Positions 48,274 through 57,960 of a stretch of DNA of 64,000 bases are shown one piece after another. Made by a program: the position numbers and the translations under genes. Positions within the stretch are counted from its first letter, which is position 1; each line of letters begins with the position of its first letter. Where the stretch lies: contig NZ_CP087190.1 of assembly GCF_024749165.1 (NCBI RefSeq), forward strand, positions 558,001 through 622,000. Direction: 5' to 3'. The DNA is from Pseudomonas sp. B21-023 (lineage in GTDB: Bacteria > Pseudomonadota > Gammaproteobacteria > Pseudomonadales > Pseudomonadaceae). The notes beneath the pieces are model-generated. The model was not told where the DNA came from and did no database searches. It saw only the letters and a list, made by a program, of their open reading frames with translations.

Positions 48274-49488
48274 TTGCGCGAAATCGTCCTGATCAACATC
48301 ACTGGTGAAGACCGTCCAGGTCTTACCGCGGCCATCACCGGCGTCCTGCTCCAGGGCGGTGTGAACATTCTCGACATCGGTCTTGCGGTCATGCACGGCA
48401 CGCTGTCGTTCGGCATCCTGGTCGACATTCCCGACAATGAGGTGGCCACCGCGCTGCTGCAGAGCGTACAGGCCAAGGCCCATGAGCTGAACCTGCAGGC
48501 GCGCTACACGCCGATCTCCGAGGCCGACTACCAGCACTGGGCCGACAGCCAGGGCGAGGCCCGCCACATCGTCACCCTGCTCAGCCGCCGGGTCACTCCC
48601 CAGCAGTTGCAGCGGGTCAGCGCCATCATCAGCCAGTACGGCCTGACCATCGAGCGCATCGAGCGCCTGTCGGCCCGCGTGGCGCTGGATGTCCAGACCG
48701 AGAAGGGCAAATCCGCGCTGGAAATCTCCGTGCGTGGCGAAGCCAGCGATGCCCAGGCCTTGCGCGCCGACTTCTTCGCCCTGTCCGAAGAGCTGAACAT
48801 CGACATCGCCTTCCAGCGCGACGACCTGTTCCGCCGCAACCGGCGCCTGGCGGTGTTCGACATGGATTCGACGCTGATCGAGGCCGAAGTCATCGACGAG
48901 CTGGCCAAGGCTGCCGGTGTCGGTGAGCAGGTGGCGGCGATCACCGAGCGCGCGATGCGTGGCGAGCTGGATTTCCGGGCCAGCTTCAAAGAGCGCATGG
49001 CGCTGCTCAAGGGCCTGGACGTGGGCGTACTGGACCAGATTGGCGCCTCGCTGCGCCTGACCGAGGGCGCCGAGCACCTGTTCGCCGAGCTCAAGCGCCT
49101 GGGCTACAAGACTGCGATCCTTTCCGGCGGCTTCTCCTACTTCGCCAAGCAGGTGCAGGCGCGCCTTGGTATCGACTACGTATTCGCCAACGAGCTTGAA
49201 GTGGTGGATGGCAAGGTCACCGGAGTGGCCGTCGAGCCGATCGTCGATGCCCAGCGCAAGGCCGATCTCTTGCAGCAACTGGCCAGTGAAGAGGGCCTGC
49301 AGCTCGAGCAGACCATTGCCGTCGGCGATGGCGCCAACGACCTGCCGATGCTGTCCCTGGCCGGCCTGGGTGTGGCGTTCCGCGCCAAGCCGCTGGTGCG
49401 TCAGTCGGCCAAGCAGGCGATCTCGACCCTGGGTCTGGATGGTGTGCTGTACCTGCTCGGCGTACGCGATCGCGAAGCACGCGGTTGA
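48274..49488 (+). CDS. serB: Phosphoserine phosphatase SerB
   Basis: A 404-residue HAD-family enzyme for the last step of serine synthesis. The long form has two ACT-like regulatory domains (INITGEDRPGLTAAITGVLL at the start) before the phosphatase domain, with LAVFDMDSTLIEAEVIDEL (DxDST) near 196, ILSGGFSYFA and VGDGANDLPMLSLAGLGVAF. The start is TTG 48274 with TTGGAG about 9 bp upstream. Confidence 0.96.
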   Translation: MREIVLINITGEDRPGLTAAITGVLLQGGVNILDIGLAVMHGTLSFGILVDIPDNEVATALLQSVQAKAHELNLQARYTPISEADYQHWADSQGEARHIVTLLSRRVTPQQLQRVSAIISQYGLTIERIERLSARVALDVQTEKGKSALEISVRGEASDAQALRADFFALSEELNIDIAFQRDDLFRRNRRLAVFDMDSTLIEAEVIDELAKAAGVGEQVAAITERAMRGELDFRASFKERMALLKGLDVGVLDQIGASLRLTEGAEHLFAELKRLGYKTAILSGGFSYFAKQVQARLGIDYVFANELEVVDGKVTGVAVEPIVDAQRKADLLQQLASEEGLQLEQTIAVGDGANDLPMLSLAGLGVAFRAKPLVRQSAKQAISTLGLDGVLYLLGVRDREARG

Positions 49489-49494
49489 TCTTGA

Positions 49495-49600
49495 GCCCTG
49501 GGGCTGCGCTGCAGCCCTTTCGCCGGAAAGCCGGCTCCCACAGAGGTTTGCGTAGTTACTGTGGGAGCCGGCTTGCCGGCGATGGACCGCGTAGCGGTCC
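49495..49600. repeat. REP dyad after serB
   Basis: CGCCGGAAAGCCGGCTCCCACAG and the facing CTGTGGGAGCCGGCTTGCCG surround about 18 bp; outer GGGGCTGCGCTGCAGCCC and GGACCGCGTAGCGGTCC form small flanking hairpins. Confidence 0.8.
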
Positions 49601-49604
49601 CAAT

Positions 49605-49634
49605 GAAAAAGGCCCTGCTGAGCAGGGCCTTTCT
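49605..49634. terminator. Bidirectional terminator between serB and psd
   Basis: GGCCCTGC (49611-49618) pairs with GCAGGGCC (49622-49629), preceded by AAAAA and followed by TTTCTT. It serves convergent serB and psd. Confidence 0.88.
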
Positions 49635-49649
49635 TGTTGCAGCAGTCAA

Positions 49650-50513
49650 TCAGGCCTGGGCCGGCTGCGCCAGTAGCTCACCCATGCGCACGGCGGAGCC
49701 GGCACCGAGGCTCTCGGCCCACTTCACCTGCTCAGGCCCAAACAGCACGATGGCGGTGGAGCCCAGCTTGAAGCGGCCCAGTTCGGCGCCTTTCTCCAGA
49801 TGGATCGGCGCACGGCTGGCGTCGTCATAGCGGAAGGTCTTCAGCTCGCGCTTCGGCGGCGTGACCAGGCCGGCCCAGACAGTCTCGATCGAGGCGACGA
49901 TCATCGCGCCGACCAGCACCACGGCCATCGGGCCGCGCTCGGTGTCGAACAGGCAGACCACGCGCTCGTTACGTGCGAACAGCTCCGGTACGTTCTCCGC
50001 GGTGGTCTGGTTGACCGAGAACAGCCGGCCCGGCACATAGACCATTTCGCGCAGGGTGCCGGCCAGCGGCATGTGCACGCGGTGGTAGTCCTTGGGCGAA
50101 AGGTAGATGGTGGCGAACTCGCCGCCCATGAACGGCGCGGCCAGGGCCGGGTCGCCGCCGAGCAGCTCCAGGGCGCTGTAGCCGTGGCCCTTGGCCTGGA
50201 AGATGCGGCCGTGCTCGATCGGGCCGAGCTGGCTGACCGCGCCGTCGGCCGGGCAGAGGATCGCGCCGGGGGTCTCGTCCAGCGGACGGGCGCCGGGCTT
50301 GAGGGCGCGAGTGAAGAAGGCGTTGAAGTGCTCGTAGGCGCTGAGGTCTTCGACCAGTGCCTCGGACATGTTCACCTGGTAGCGCTTGGCGAACCAGGCG
50401 GTGAAGGCGTTCTTGAACCAGCGTGCGCGGCACTCGGCGACGCAGCCGGCCAGCCGCGACAGCAGGTGGTGCGGCAGCAGGTACTGGCTGATGATGAACA
50501 AGCGGGATTTCAT
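49650..50513 (-). CDS. psd: Phosphatidylserine decarboxylase proenzyme
   Basis: A 287-residue inner-membrane enzyme making phosphatidylethanolamine. The self-cleavage motif LGST lies in GRFKLGSTAIVLF near residue 250, generating the pyruvoyl group on the Ser. LSPKDYHRVHMPLAGTLREM carries the conserved His region. Neighbour rhdA starts 10 bp upstream on the same strand, so the two are probably cotranscribed. Confidence 0.96.
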   Translation of the reverse strand: MKSRLFIISQYLLPHHLLSRLAGCVAECRARWFKNAFTAWFAKRYQVNMSEALVEDLSAYEHFNAFFTRALKPGARPLDETPGAILCPADGAVSQLGPIEHGRIFQAKGHGYSALELLGGDPALAAPFMGGEFATIYLSPKDYHRVHMPLAGTLREMVYVPGRLFSVNQTTAENVPELFARNERVVCLFDTERGPMAVVLVGAMIVASIETVWAGLVTPPKRELKTFRYDDASRAPIHLEKGAELGRFKLGSTAIVLFGPEQVKWAESLGAGSAVRMGELLAQPAQA

Positions 50514-50522
50514 TGAGCGTCC

Positions 50523-51332
50523 TTAAACTTCGACGGGCGTGTCGGGGTGGTTGCCCCATTCGCCCCAGGAACCGGCATAGCCCTTCACCCGTGGATAGCC
50601 GAGGGCCTTGGCCACGAGGTAGGTGAAGCCGGAGCGGTGGTGGGTCTGGCAATGGGTGATCACTTCCTTGTCGGGGGTGATGCCCAGGTTTTGCAGGACT
50701 TCGGCGATATCCTCGCGGATGCGCAGGTGGTCGTTGAGGTCCATGCCGGCGGTCCACTCGAAGTTGATCGCGCCGGGAATATGCCCGCCTTTGGCAGCCA
50801 GCACTTTCTCGCCGCTATATTCCAGTGGCCCGCGCGCGTCCCAGATGACCAGGTCGGCGGCGCCCAGGCGGCTTTGCAGGTATTCGCGGGTGGCGGTGGG
50901 CTCCGGGTGCAGGCGCAGGTTCACCGCGCCGCCCATGCTGGCGGGCACCTCGGTGGACAGTTTGTCCGCCGGCCAGGCCTGTATGCCGCCGTTCAGGTAG
51001 TGATAGCGCTGGTGGCCAATCACGTCGAGCAGCCAAATGAAACGGCCGGCCCAGCCGCCGCCTTCGTCGTCGTAGACCACATAGACCGCATCGTCGCGAT
51101 GACCGAGTTCGGCGAACAGCTTTTCCAGGTCGGCGCGTGCCGGCAGCAGGCCGGGTGCAGGCGGCTGTCCCAGCTGGGTGCGCTTGGGATCGACGAAGCG
51201 CGCCCCGGGGATGTGGCCGCTGCCATAGCGGTTGGCGCTGGTCAGGTCGACCAGGATCAGTTGCGGCGATTCCAGGCGCGGCAGCAGGTCCTCGGCTTCG
51301 ATCACCAGGGGCAAGCCGGAAAAGTCAGTCAT
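50523..51332 (-). CDS. rhdA: Thiosulfate sulfurtransferase (rhodanese) RhdA
   Basis: A 269-residue two-domain rhodanese. The active-site loop in the C-terminal domain is VITHCQTHHRSGFTYLVAKA; CQTHHRSG is the particular loop of Azotobacter/Pseudomonas RhdA. The N-terminal domain (LVDLTSANRYGSGHIPGARF) is catalytically inactive in the family. It moves sulfane sulfur to cyanide or other acceptors. ATG 51332 is preferred to an upstream in-frame ATG at 51377. It is followed by psd. Confidence 0.93.
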   Translation of the reverse strand: MTDFSGLPLVIEAEDLLPRLESPQLILVDLTSANRYGSGHIPGARFVDPKRTQLGQPPAPGLLPARADLEKLFAELGHRDDAVYVVYDDEGGGWAGRFIWLLDVIGHQRYHYLNGGIQAWPADKLSTEVPASMGGAVNLRLHPEPTATREYLQSRLGAADLVIWDARGPLEYSGEKVLAAKGGHIPGAINFEWTAGMDLNDHLRIREDIAEVLQNLGITPDKEVITHCQTHHRSGFTYLVAKALGYPRVKGYAGSWGEWGNHPDTPVEV

Positions 51333-51377
51333 CCACGGTCTCCAGGGTGCAAAGGGGGCGATTGTAGCGCAAGGCAA

Positions 51378-52913
51378 TCATGAATGGCGGTTGCCGAAGA
51401 GGGCCAGGGCGCGCTCGATGCATTGTACGGTTTTACCGAATGCCTGCACGCTGACATCGGCCAGCGGTTTGCCGTCCTGGTCCGCCACCGCCAGCATCAG
51501 CACCTGGTCGCCGACCGCCAGCGAGCGCAGCAGCAGGTGTTCGCTGCGGAAGAATGCGCGCAGTGGCGCCGGCAGCAGTGCGGTGAACTGGGCGTGATTT
51601 TCGGGCGTCAGGCGCAATTGCCCGGCCTTGCTCATCAGTTTCTGCAGGAGTTTGTTCTGCGCGATCGGCAACGCAATGACGCCGGCTTCCTTGGGCAGAC
51701 CCGCAGTCTGCTGCACCCGCAGGTAGTCGGTAGCCTTGTCCAGGCTCAGCAGCATCAGACGCTGCATGCCGCACGCCAGCAGCGCTTCGCGGGCCTGGGT
51801 GGCCAGGTGTACGGTATTGCTGAACGGGCTCGGCTGGGCGAGCAACTCCTGGCACAACCTGCGCCAGCGACCAAGGTCCTCGGTGCTGGGCGGTGGCGGC
51901 GTGAGCATGTCCGGGTGTGGACGGCGCTGGTGCCAAGGCCAGATCAGCGCCTCGGCCGGGTGGAACAGGGCATGCCGGGCGTGATGGCGGGCACTGGCCG
52001 CGGCCTGCTGGTGAACCTGCTGCTGGACATCGTCCAGCGTGGTCTGCAGATAGAGGGCGGTAAGCAGCTGCCAGCGCAGCAAATGCGGATTGTCCCAGCC
52101 GACCTGGGCGGCCAGGGCAAGGCCGTTGGCCAGCAGCACGGTATTCGGGGGCTGGTTGAACCAGCGGCGCAGGGCCGGCTCTTCGTCCAGGCGCTGCTGC
52201 TGGACAAGCGGGTCCTGCTCGCGGGCGATGTTCAGCACCTGCGCCAGCTGTTCGCGCTCGTCCATCAGCAGGCGGTAACCCTGGGTCACCCACTCGGGCA
52301 GGCGCCAGTGCTCGGCCATGGCCTGGCACAGTTGCATGATGCGCACGCCGAACAGTTGCTGTTCGACTTCAGCGGCTTCCTCGCCCTTGTGGATAACTCG
52401 CAGCTCCCAGGTATCCAGCAGCTTGGGATAGACCAGGGCCAGCGGCCACAGGGGCGAGAGGAACAGCAGGCTGCCCCAGTGGATTTCCTGCCACAGGCGC
52501 GCCAGGCGGCTGGCGAACAGGCCGTTGGCTTGCTGGGTGGCATGCTGGCTGATCAGCAGGAACTGGCGCAGCACCGGCGGGATCTCGTCGGCCGGCAGCG
52601 ATGGCAGGCGTGCCAGCAGTTGGCTGACGCGGGCCAGGCCAAGGCGGTTCAGGGCTATTTCCAGGCTCTCGGCCGGTTCGGCCTGGCTGGCGTTGGCCGG
52701 GTGGTTGGCCTCGCGCAACACGCAGAGCACCAGCGCGGGGCTATCCTGCATCAGTTCGGCGATATCGCGCAGGGAGCGACGGCTGTCGTTGATAGCCTGC
52801 AGCACCCGATCATGGCTCTCTTTCGGCACCGGTACGCGGACCCCGTCGAGCAGCTTGATCCAGGCCTCTAGACTCGACGGAGCCTGACTTGGCACCTTGG
52901 TTTCAATTGGCAT
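51378..52913 (-). CDS. HDOD domain protein
   Basis: A 511-residue cytoplasmic protein. An N-terminal HDOD-like region (VPKESHDRVLQAINDSRRSL, LNRLGLARVSQLLARLP) lacks the catalytic HD pair, as HDOD domains do. The C-terminal 150 residues (LLSLDKATDYLRVQQTAGLP, FRSEHLLLRSLAVGDQVLML) resemble a GAF-type sensory domain. HDOD proteins act in signalling and motility, and motA starts 130 bp away divergently, but no direct link can be proved. Confidence 0.8.
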   Translation of the reverse strand: MPIETKVPSQAPSSLEAWIKLLDGVRVPVPKESHDRVLQAINDSRRSLRDIAELMQDSPALVLCVLREANHPANASQAEPAESLEIALNRLGLARVSQLLARLPSLPADEIPPVLRQFLLISQHATQQANGLFASRLARLWQEIHWGSLLFLSPLWPLALVYPKLLDTWELRVIHKGEEAAEVEQQLFGVRIMQLCQAMAEHWRLPEWVTQGYRLLMDEREQLAQVLNIAREQDPLVQQQRLDEEPALRRWFNQPPNTVLLANGLALAAQVGWDNPHLLRWQLLTALYLQTTLDDVQQQVHQQAAASARHHARHALFHPAEALIWPWHQRRPHPDMLTPPPPSTEDLGRWRRLCQELLAQPSPFSNTVHLATQAREALLACGMQRLMLLSLDKATDYLRVQQTAGLPKEAGVIALPIAQNKLLQKLMSKAGQLRLTPENHAQFTALLPAPLRAFFRSEHLLLRSLAVGDQVLMLAVADQDGKPLADVSVQAFGKTVQCIERALALFGNRHS

Positions 52914-53043
52914 ATTGACATCAGTCCGAACTGGCTTTTCGCAATGAGTGGCTATAGTCTGGCGCAGTTCTGCCGATAAGTAGAAGAAGAGTTTTCAAGC
53001 TTCCGTTCCCTATCCTGACCACGACAGCAAGTGCTTCCAACTT

Positions 53044-53895
53044 ATGGCTAAAATTATCGGCATCATCGTCGTATTCGCGAGCGTGCTCGGCGGCTACGTG
53101 CTTTCCCACGGCAAGATCGCGGCACTGATCCAGCCGTTCGAAGTGCTGATCATCGGCGGCGCGGCCTTTGGTGCGTTCCTCCAGGCCAACCCTGGTTACA
53201 TGACCATGCATGTGATCAAGAAGTCGCTGAAGATGTTCGGCACCCGTTTTACCCACACCTTCTACCTGGAAGTGTTGGGCCTGGTGTACGAGATCCTCAA
53301 CAAGAGCCGTCGTGAAGGCATGATGGCGATCGAAGGCGACATCGAGGACGCCGCGGCCAGCCCGATCTTCGCCAAGTACCCGGCGGTGCTGGGTGATGAG
53401 CGCATGACCGCGTTCATCTGCGATTACCTGCGGATCATGTCCACCGGCAACATGGCGCCCCACGAGCTCGAAGGCCTGTTCGACATGGAGCTGCTGAGCA
53501 TGAAGGAAGAGCTCGAGCACCCGTCCCACGCAGTGACCGGGATCGCCGACGGCATGCCCGGCTTCGGTATCGTCGCGGCGGTACTGGGTATCGTGGTGAC
53601 CATGGCCTCGCTGGGTGACGGTGACCAGAAGTCCATCGGCCTGCACGTCGGTGCGGCGTTGGTCGGTACCTTCTTCGGTATTCTTGCTGCCTACGGCTTC
53701 TTCGGCCCGTTGGCCAATGCCCTGCGCCATGATGCCAAGGAAGAGTTGAACGTCTACGAGGCGATCAAGGCCTCGCTGGTGGCCTCGGCTTCCGGCATGC
53801 CGCCGTCGCTGGCGGTCGAGTTCGGTCGCAAGGTGCTGTACCCGGCGCACCGCCCGAGCTTCGCCGAGCTGGAACAAGCAGTACGCGGTCGCTAA
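53044..53895 (+). CDS. motA: Flagellar motor stator protein MotA
   Basis: A 283-residue inner-membrane stator subunit with four helices: MAKIIGIIVVFASVLGGYVL and LIQPFEVLIIGGAAFGAFL at the N-terminus, GMPGFGIVAAVLGIVVTMAS and ALVGTFFGILAAYGFFGPLA at the C-terminus. The cytoplasmic loop includes NKSRREGMMAIEGDIED with the charged residues that contact FliG. It is cotranscribed with motB, 3 bp downstream. Confidence 0.97.
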   Translation: MAKIIGIIVVFASVLGGYVLSHGKIAALIQPFEVLIIGGAAFGAFLQANPGYMTMHVIKKSLKMFGTRFTHTFYLEVLGLVYEILNKSRREGMMAIEGDIEDAAASPIFAKYPAVLGDERMTAFICDYLRIMSTGNMAPHELEGLFDMELLSMKEELEHPSHAVTGIADGMPGFGIVAAVLGIVVTMASLGDGDQKSIGLHVGAALVGTFFGILAAYGFFGPLANALRHDAKEELNVYEAIKASLVASASGMPPSLAVEFGRKVLYPAHRPSFAELEQAVRGR

Positions 53896-53898
53896 GCC

Positions 53899-54915
53899 AT
53901 GGAGAACAATCAGCCCATCATCGTCAAGCGCGTCAAGCGCTTTGGCGACGGCCATCACGGCGGCGCCTGGAAAATCGCCTTCGCCGACTTCGCCACGGCG
54001 ATGATGGCGTTCTTCCTGGTGCTGTGGTTGCTGTCGACCGCCACGCCTGAGCAGAAGATCGCAATCGCCGGTTACTTCAAGGACCCGATCGGTTTCTCCG
54101 AAAGCGGTACGCCCTACATCATCGATCTGGGTGGCTCGCCAGAACTGGCACCGGAAAAGACCATCAACCCGGAAGTGAAGTCCGAGCCGACGCCGGATAC
54201 CAGCCTGCAACTGGACAAGGATCAGGTCGAGACCATGGCCGAGCAGGTCGAGCGTGAGCGCCTCGAGCTGCTGCTGCAGGAGCTGCAGAACAAGGTCGAG
54301 GAAAACCCGCAGCTGCAGAAGTTCAAGGACCAGATCCTGTTCGAGATCACCCAGGACGGCCTGCGCATCCAGATCATGGATGCCGAGAACCGGCCGATGT
54401 TCGACCTGGGCAGCGCACGCCTGCAGCCGTACTTCGAAGACATCCTGCTGGCCATGGCCGACACCATCAAGGCGGTGCCGAACAAGATCAGCATCAGTGG
54501 CCATACCGATGCCAAGCCGTACTCCGGTACTGGCGATTTCGGTAACTGGGAGCTGTCGGCCAACCGCGCAAATGCGGCGCGTCGTGCATTGGTCGCTGGA
54601 GGCTATCCGGATGAGCAGGTGGCCCGCGTGGTCGGTTATGCTTCGTCGTCGCTGTTCGACCGTGCCAACCCGTTCAACCCGGTCAACCGCCGTATCGACA
54701 TCATCGTCCTCACCAAGAAGGCGCAGCGCGATATCGAGGGTGAACAGGGCAAGCCGGAGGCTGCGCCGCCTGCCGCTGACACACCGCCTGCGAGCGCAGC
54801 GCCAGGTGCGGCCGCGACACCGGGCGATACGCCGATGCAGCCGCGTGAGCTGCGCCAGAAGCTGAACATCTTCGAAGATGGCGTATTGAAGATGGACGAG
54901 GCCAAAGACCAGTAA
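53899..54915 (+). CDS. motB: Flagellar motor stator protein MotB
   Basis: A 338-residue stator subunit. The single helix begins after AFADFATAMMAFFLVLWLLS; Asp30 is the predicted proton-channel residue. The C-terminal OmpA-like domain binds peptidoglycan (ISISGHTDAKPYSGTGDFGN, ELSANRANAARRALV, NRRIDIIVL). An Ala/Pro-rich tail follows at about 285-315. Confidence 0.96.
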   Translation: MENNQPIIVKRVKRFGDGHHGGAWKIAFADFATAMMAFFLVLWLLSTATPEQKIAIAGYFKDPIGFSESGTPYIIDLGGSPELAPEKTINPEVKSEPTPDTSLQLDKDQVETMAEQVERERLELLLQELQNKVEENPQLQKFKDQILFEITQDGLRIQIMDAENRPMFDLGSARLQPYFEDILLAMADTIKAVPNKISISGHTDAKPYSGTGDFGNWELSANRANAARRALVAGGYPDEQVARVVGYASSSLFDRANPFNPVNRRIDIIVLTKKAQRDIEGEQGKPEAAPPAADTPPASAAPGAAATPGDTPMQPRELRQKLNIFEDGVLKMDEAKDQ

Positions 54916-54921
54916 GTAACA

Positions 54922-54940
54922 GGGGCCGCTTTGCGGCCCC
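54922..54940. terminator. Hairpin after motB
   Basis: GGGGCCGC and GCGGCCCC (54922-54929 with 54933-54940) form a perfect 8-bp stem with a TTT loop, 7 bp after the motB stop and 7 bp before the stop of the convergent TIR-like gene. There is no T tract. Confidence 0.6.
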
Positions 54941-54947
54941 GATGCAT

Positions 54948-55427
54948 TCAGAACCCCCGCCTGATCTTGGCCTTGAGATCGGCATGGAAGAAATCCGCAT
55001 TGTCCCTGTCCGACACTGCGCCGCCCCCGGCCGGCGAAGCCATGGCCCGGCCAAAGGTCTGTTCGTCATGATAGGCGCGCACGAACAGGTCGATATGCTC
55101 TCGTTCCCGCATTACTGGCCACTTGCCCAAGCGCTGCGGCAGGTCAGTCGAGCCAGCATGGTAGAAAGTCACCCGCCGATGCGCCATGGCCGCAGCGCCC
55201 AGTAGCCAGGCCGTCCACCAGCCTTCGGCATGGGCCTCGCAGAGCACTCCGATCCAGTGAGTGGCATCGGCCATGTGTTGGCAAAAGCTGCCATGCAGGT
55301 CGTCGTGGGTCTGCCCTTCACTGTCGAAGGGGACGAGTTGGGTGGGAATGCCTTCTAGTAGCAGCCACTCGTTCAGGATGAAGGCATCGAGCCGTTCGTT
55401 CTGGTGGTAACTGATGAATACCGGCAT
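54948..55427 (-). CDS. Single-domain TIR-like protein
   Basis: A 159-residue protein that begins PVFISYHQNERLDAFILNEW, the first strand and helix of a TIR fold. GIPTQLVPFD fits strand B, DATHWIGVLCEAHAEGWWTA fits strand C and helix C, and HRRVTFYHAG strand D. Bacterial TIR domains usually hydrolyse NAD+ with a Glu in a W(C/x)xxE motif after strand C. Here the aligned stretch is WWTAWLLGAA, with Leu where Glu is expected, so activity may be lost or altered. No signal peptide or partner domain is present. A strong GGAGGG ribosome binding site precedes the ATG. It lies between motB and rsgA, a place without it in P. aeruginosa as I remember. The family assignment is by eye. Confidence 0.65.
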   Translation of the reverse strand: MPVFISYHQNERLDAFILNEWLLLEGIPTQLVPFDSEGQTHDDLHGSFCQHMADATHWIGVLCEAHAEGWWTAWLLGAAAMAHRRVTFYHAGSTDLPQRLGKWPVMREREHIDLFVRAYHDEQTFGRAMASPAGGGAVSDRDNADFFHADLKAKIRRGF

Positions 55428-55573
55428 CTGTGCTGCCCTCCCTGATCAATACCGATGACAAGGCCATGACCATCAGGGAAAGCAGCTGGAGGGACAATAG
55501 GCGACTGCAATACCGGAGCGGTCCTACCTACTCCGGTAAAATTTCCTACGATGCTGGCGTGTTTGCCGCCACC

Positions 55574-56605
55574 TCAATAGGTGTCTTCCGGCAAGCTGGC
55601 GATGATCGAACGGTAGCTGTTCATTCGTTGTTGAGTAACGCTGCCGTCCTCCAGGGCCTTGAGCAGCGCACAGCCAGGTTCGCGGTCATGCTTGCAGTCG
55701 CGGAAGCGGCAGTTGCCGATCAGTTCGCGGAATTCGATGAAGCCATCTTCGACATCAGCACGGCTGACATGGCCCAGACCGAATTCGCGGATGCCCGGCG
55801 AGTCGATCAGGTCGCCGCCATTGGGGAAGTGATAGAGGCGCGCGGTGGTGGTGGTGTGAGTGCCCTGGCCGGACCATTCCGACAGGTCGCCGACACGGGT
55901 GCCTGCATCAGGCAGCAGGCTGTTGACCAGCGAGGACTTGCCCACGCCCGACTGGCCGACGAACACGCTGATATGGCCGTCTAGTGTCTGCTGCAGGCGC
56001 TGCATGCCATCGCCCTGGTGCGCGGAAACCTCCAGCAGCGGGTAACCCAGGCCGCGGTAGACCTCGAGCATGGCGTTGAGAGTCGGGGCGTTCTCGTCGT
56101 TGATCAGATCGGCCTTGTTCAGCAGCAGCAGCGGGCGGATGCCGGCATGCTCGGCGGCGACCAGGTAACGGTCGATCAGGTTGGGATGCGGTTCGGGCGC
56201 AGGGGCGAAGACAATGACGATCAGGTCGACGTTGGCCGCCACCGGCTTGAGCTGGCCATGGTTGTTCGGCCGGCACAGCTCGGTGCTGCGCGGCATTTGC
56301 GCGACGATCACGCCGATGCCCTGATTGCCGGCGCGCCAGACCACACGGTCGCCGGTCACCAGCGCCGGCAGGTTGGCCCGCAGGTGGCAGCGGAACACCT
56401 GGCCCGCAACCTCGCCGTCCTGGGCCTCGACCTCGACCTGCACGCCGAAGTGGGCAATCACCAGGCCCAGTTGCTCTGGCCCCAGGTCGCCGCCTTCCAG
56501 TTCCTGCAGCACGTGCTGCTCGCGTTTGGCGGCGCGGGCGGCGCGCTCACCCTGGATCTTTTCGATGCGCCAGTTCTGGCGGCGGTTGAGCTGGCGTTTG
56601 GCCAT
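55574..56605 (-). CDS. rsgA: Small ribosomal subunit biogenesis GTPase RsgA
   Basis: A 343-residue circularly permuted GTPase that helps mature the 30S subunit. An N-terminal OB-fold precedes the G domain: LLLNKADLI (G4) comes before [16 protein letters not shown] (G1) and [12 protein letters not shown] (G3), the permuted order. The C-terminal zinc-binding part has [14 protein letters not shown]. It is divergent from orn (109 bp), as in E. coli. Confidence 0.96.
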   Translation of the reverse strand: MAKRQLNRRQNWRIEKIQGERAARAAKREQHVLQELEGGDLGPEQLGLVIAHFGVQVEVEAQDGEVAGQVFRCHLRANLPALVTGDRVVWRAGNQGIGVIVAQMPRSTELCRPNNHGQLKPVAANVDLIVIVFAPAPEPHPNLIDRYLVAAEHAGIRPLLLLNKADLINDENAPTLNAMLEVYRGLGYPLLEVSAHQGDGMQRLQQTLDGHISVFVGQSGVGKSSLVNSLLPDAGTRVGDLSEWSGQGTHTTTTARLYHFPNGGDLIDSPGIREFGLGHVSRADVEDGFIEFRELIGNCRFRDCKHDREPGCALLKALEDGSVTQQRMNSYRSIIASLPEDTY

Positions 56606-56714
56606 GAAGGTTCCGAGTAGGCGAGGCAGAAAGAAAACGGCGGGCAGTTTAGCACGGCACGCCCACGAGCTGCCCCGCTAGGCTAATATGACGGGCTATT
56701 CGAGGAGCCTTTTC

Positions 56715-57257
56715 ATGCAGAACCCACAGAATCTGATCTGGATCGATCTGGAGATGACCGGCCTGGACCCGGACAACGACGTCATCATCGAGATGGCTAC
56801 CATCGTCACCGACAGCGAGCTCAATACCCTGGCCGAGGGGCCGGTGATCGCCATTCACCACAGTGATGAGGTGTTGGCGCGGATGGACGAGTGGAACACC
56901 CGCACCCATGGCAACTCAGGACTCACTCAGCGCGTACGCGAGAGCAAGGTGAGCATGGCCGAGGCCGAGGCGCAGACCATCGCCTTCCTCGAGCAGTGGG
57001 TGCCGAAGGGCAAGTCGCCGATCTGTGGCAACAGCATCTGCCAGGACCGCCGCTTCCTCTATCGGCACATGCGCGAGCTGGAAAACTACTTCCACTATCG
57101 CAACCTTGATGTGTCCACGCTCAAGGAACTGGCTGCGCGCTGGGCGCCGGAGGTGCGTGACAGCTTCAAGAAGGGCAGCACCCACCTGGCGCTGGATGAC
57201 ATCCGCGAGTCGATCGGTGAGCTGCGCCACTATCGCGAGCACTTCATCAAGGTCTGA
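56715..57257 (+). CDS. orn: Oligoribonuclease Orn
   Basis: A 180-residue DEDDh 3'-5' exoribonuclease degrading dinucleotides, in Pseudomonas including pGpG from c-di-GMP turnover. [20 protein letters not shown] holds the first two acidic residues, and [13 protein letters not shown] the catalytic His and last Asp. ATG 56715 with GAGGAG upstream is chosen; an upstream ATG at 56688 would add 9 residues. Confidence 0.96.
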   Translation: MQNPQNLIWIDLEMTGLDPDNDVIIEMATIVTDSELNTLAEGPVIAIHHSDEVLARMDEWNTRTHGNSGLTQRVRESKVSMAEAEAQTIAFLEQWVPKGKSPICGNSICQDRRFLYRHMRELENYFHYRNLDVSTLKELAARWAPEVRDSFKKGSTHLALDDIRESIGELRHYREHFIKV

Positions 57258-57348
57258 CCTTGCCGTGCGCCGACGATCATCGGCGCGCCCCTTTTGGTGC
57301 CCCGCGTGACTGGGTAGACTGCGCGCCTTTCCCGCACGGACCTGCACC

Positions 57349-57960
57349 ATGTTGCTGATGCTCTATCTCATCGCCATCACCGCCGAAGCCATGACCGGCG
57401 CCCTGTCCGCTGGCCGCCGTGGCATGGACTGGTTCGGCGTGGTGCTGATCGCCTGCGTTACCGCGCTGGGTGGTGGTTCGGTGCGTGATGTACTGCTTGG
57501 GCACTACCCGCTCACCTGGGTCAAGCACCCGGAATACCTGGTGCTGACCAGCTTTGCGGCTTTGCTGACGATCTTCATCGCGCCATTGATGCGCCACCTG
57601 CGGTCGCTGTTCCTGGTGCTCGACGCCCTGGGGCTCGTGGCGTTCACCCTGATTGGCTGCATGACCGCGCTGGAGATGGGGCAGGGGTTCTTGGTCGCTT
57701 CTATCAGCGGCGTGATTACCGGCGTGTTTGGCGGCATTCTGCGGGATATCTTCTGTAACGATATTCCGTTGGTGTTTCGGCGTGAGCTGTATGCCAGTGT
57801 TTCGTTCGCGGCGGCTTGGTTCTATCTTGGGTGCGTTTACTTCAAGGTGCCGGCGGAGCAGGCCATGCTGCTGACACTGTTTGGTGGTTTTCTGGTGCGG
57901 TTGTTGGCGATTCGGTTTCATTGGGAGATGCCGAAGTTTCATTACAATGATCAGCAATAG
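57349..57960 (+). CDS. TRIC-type cation channel family protein (UPF0126, YadS/YicG-like)
   Basis: A 203-residue polytopic inner-membrane protein with seven predicted helices and the internal repeat of the family: GGGSVRDVLLGHYPLTWVKH in the first half and GVFGGILRDIFCNDIPLVF in the second. Prokaryotic members fold like TRIC potassium channels. It stands alone after orn and is followed by a gene-free repeat region. Confidence 0.9.
   Translation: MLLMLYLIAITAEAMTGALSAGRRGMDWFGVVLIACVTALGGGSVRDVLLGHYPLTWVKHPEYLVLTSFAALLTIFIAPLMRHLRSLFLVLDALGLVAFTLIGCMTALEMGQGFLVASISGVITGVFGGILRDIFCNDIPLVFRRELYASVSFAAAWFYLGCVYFKVPAEQAMLLTLFGGFLVRLLAIRFHWEMPKFHYNDQQ

Noticed and set aside
52915..52958. TTGACA at 52915 and TATAGT at 52953 as a motA promoter
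   Set aside because: The spacing of 32 bp is incompatible with one sigma70 promoter, and no sigma54 or FliA box could be seen with confidence.
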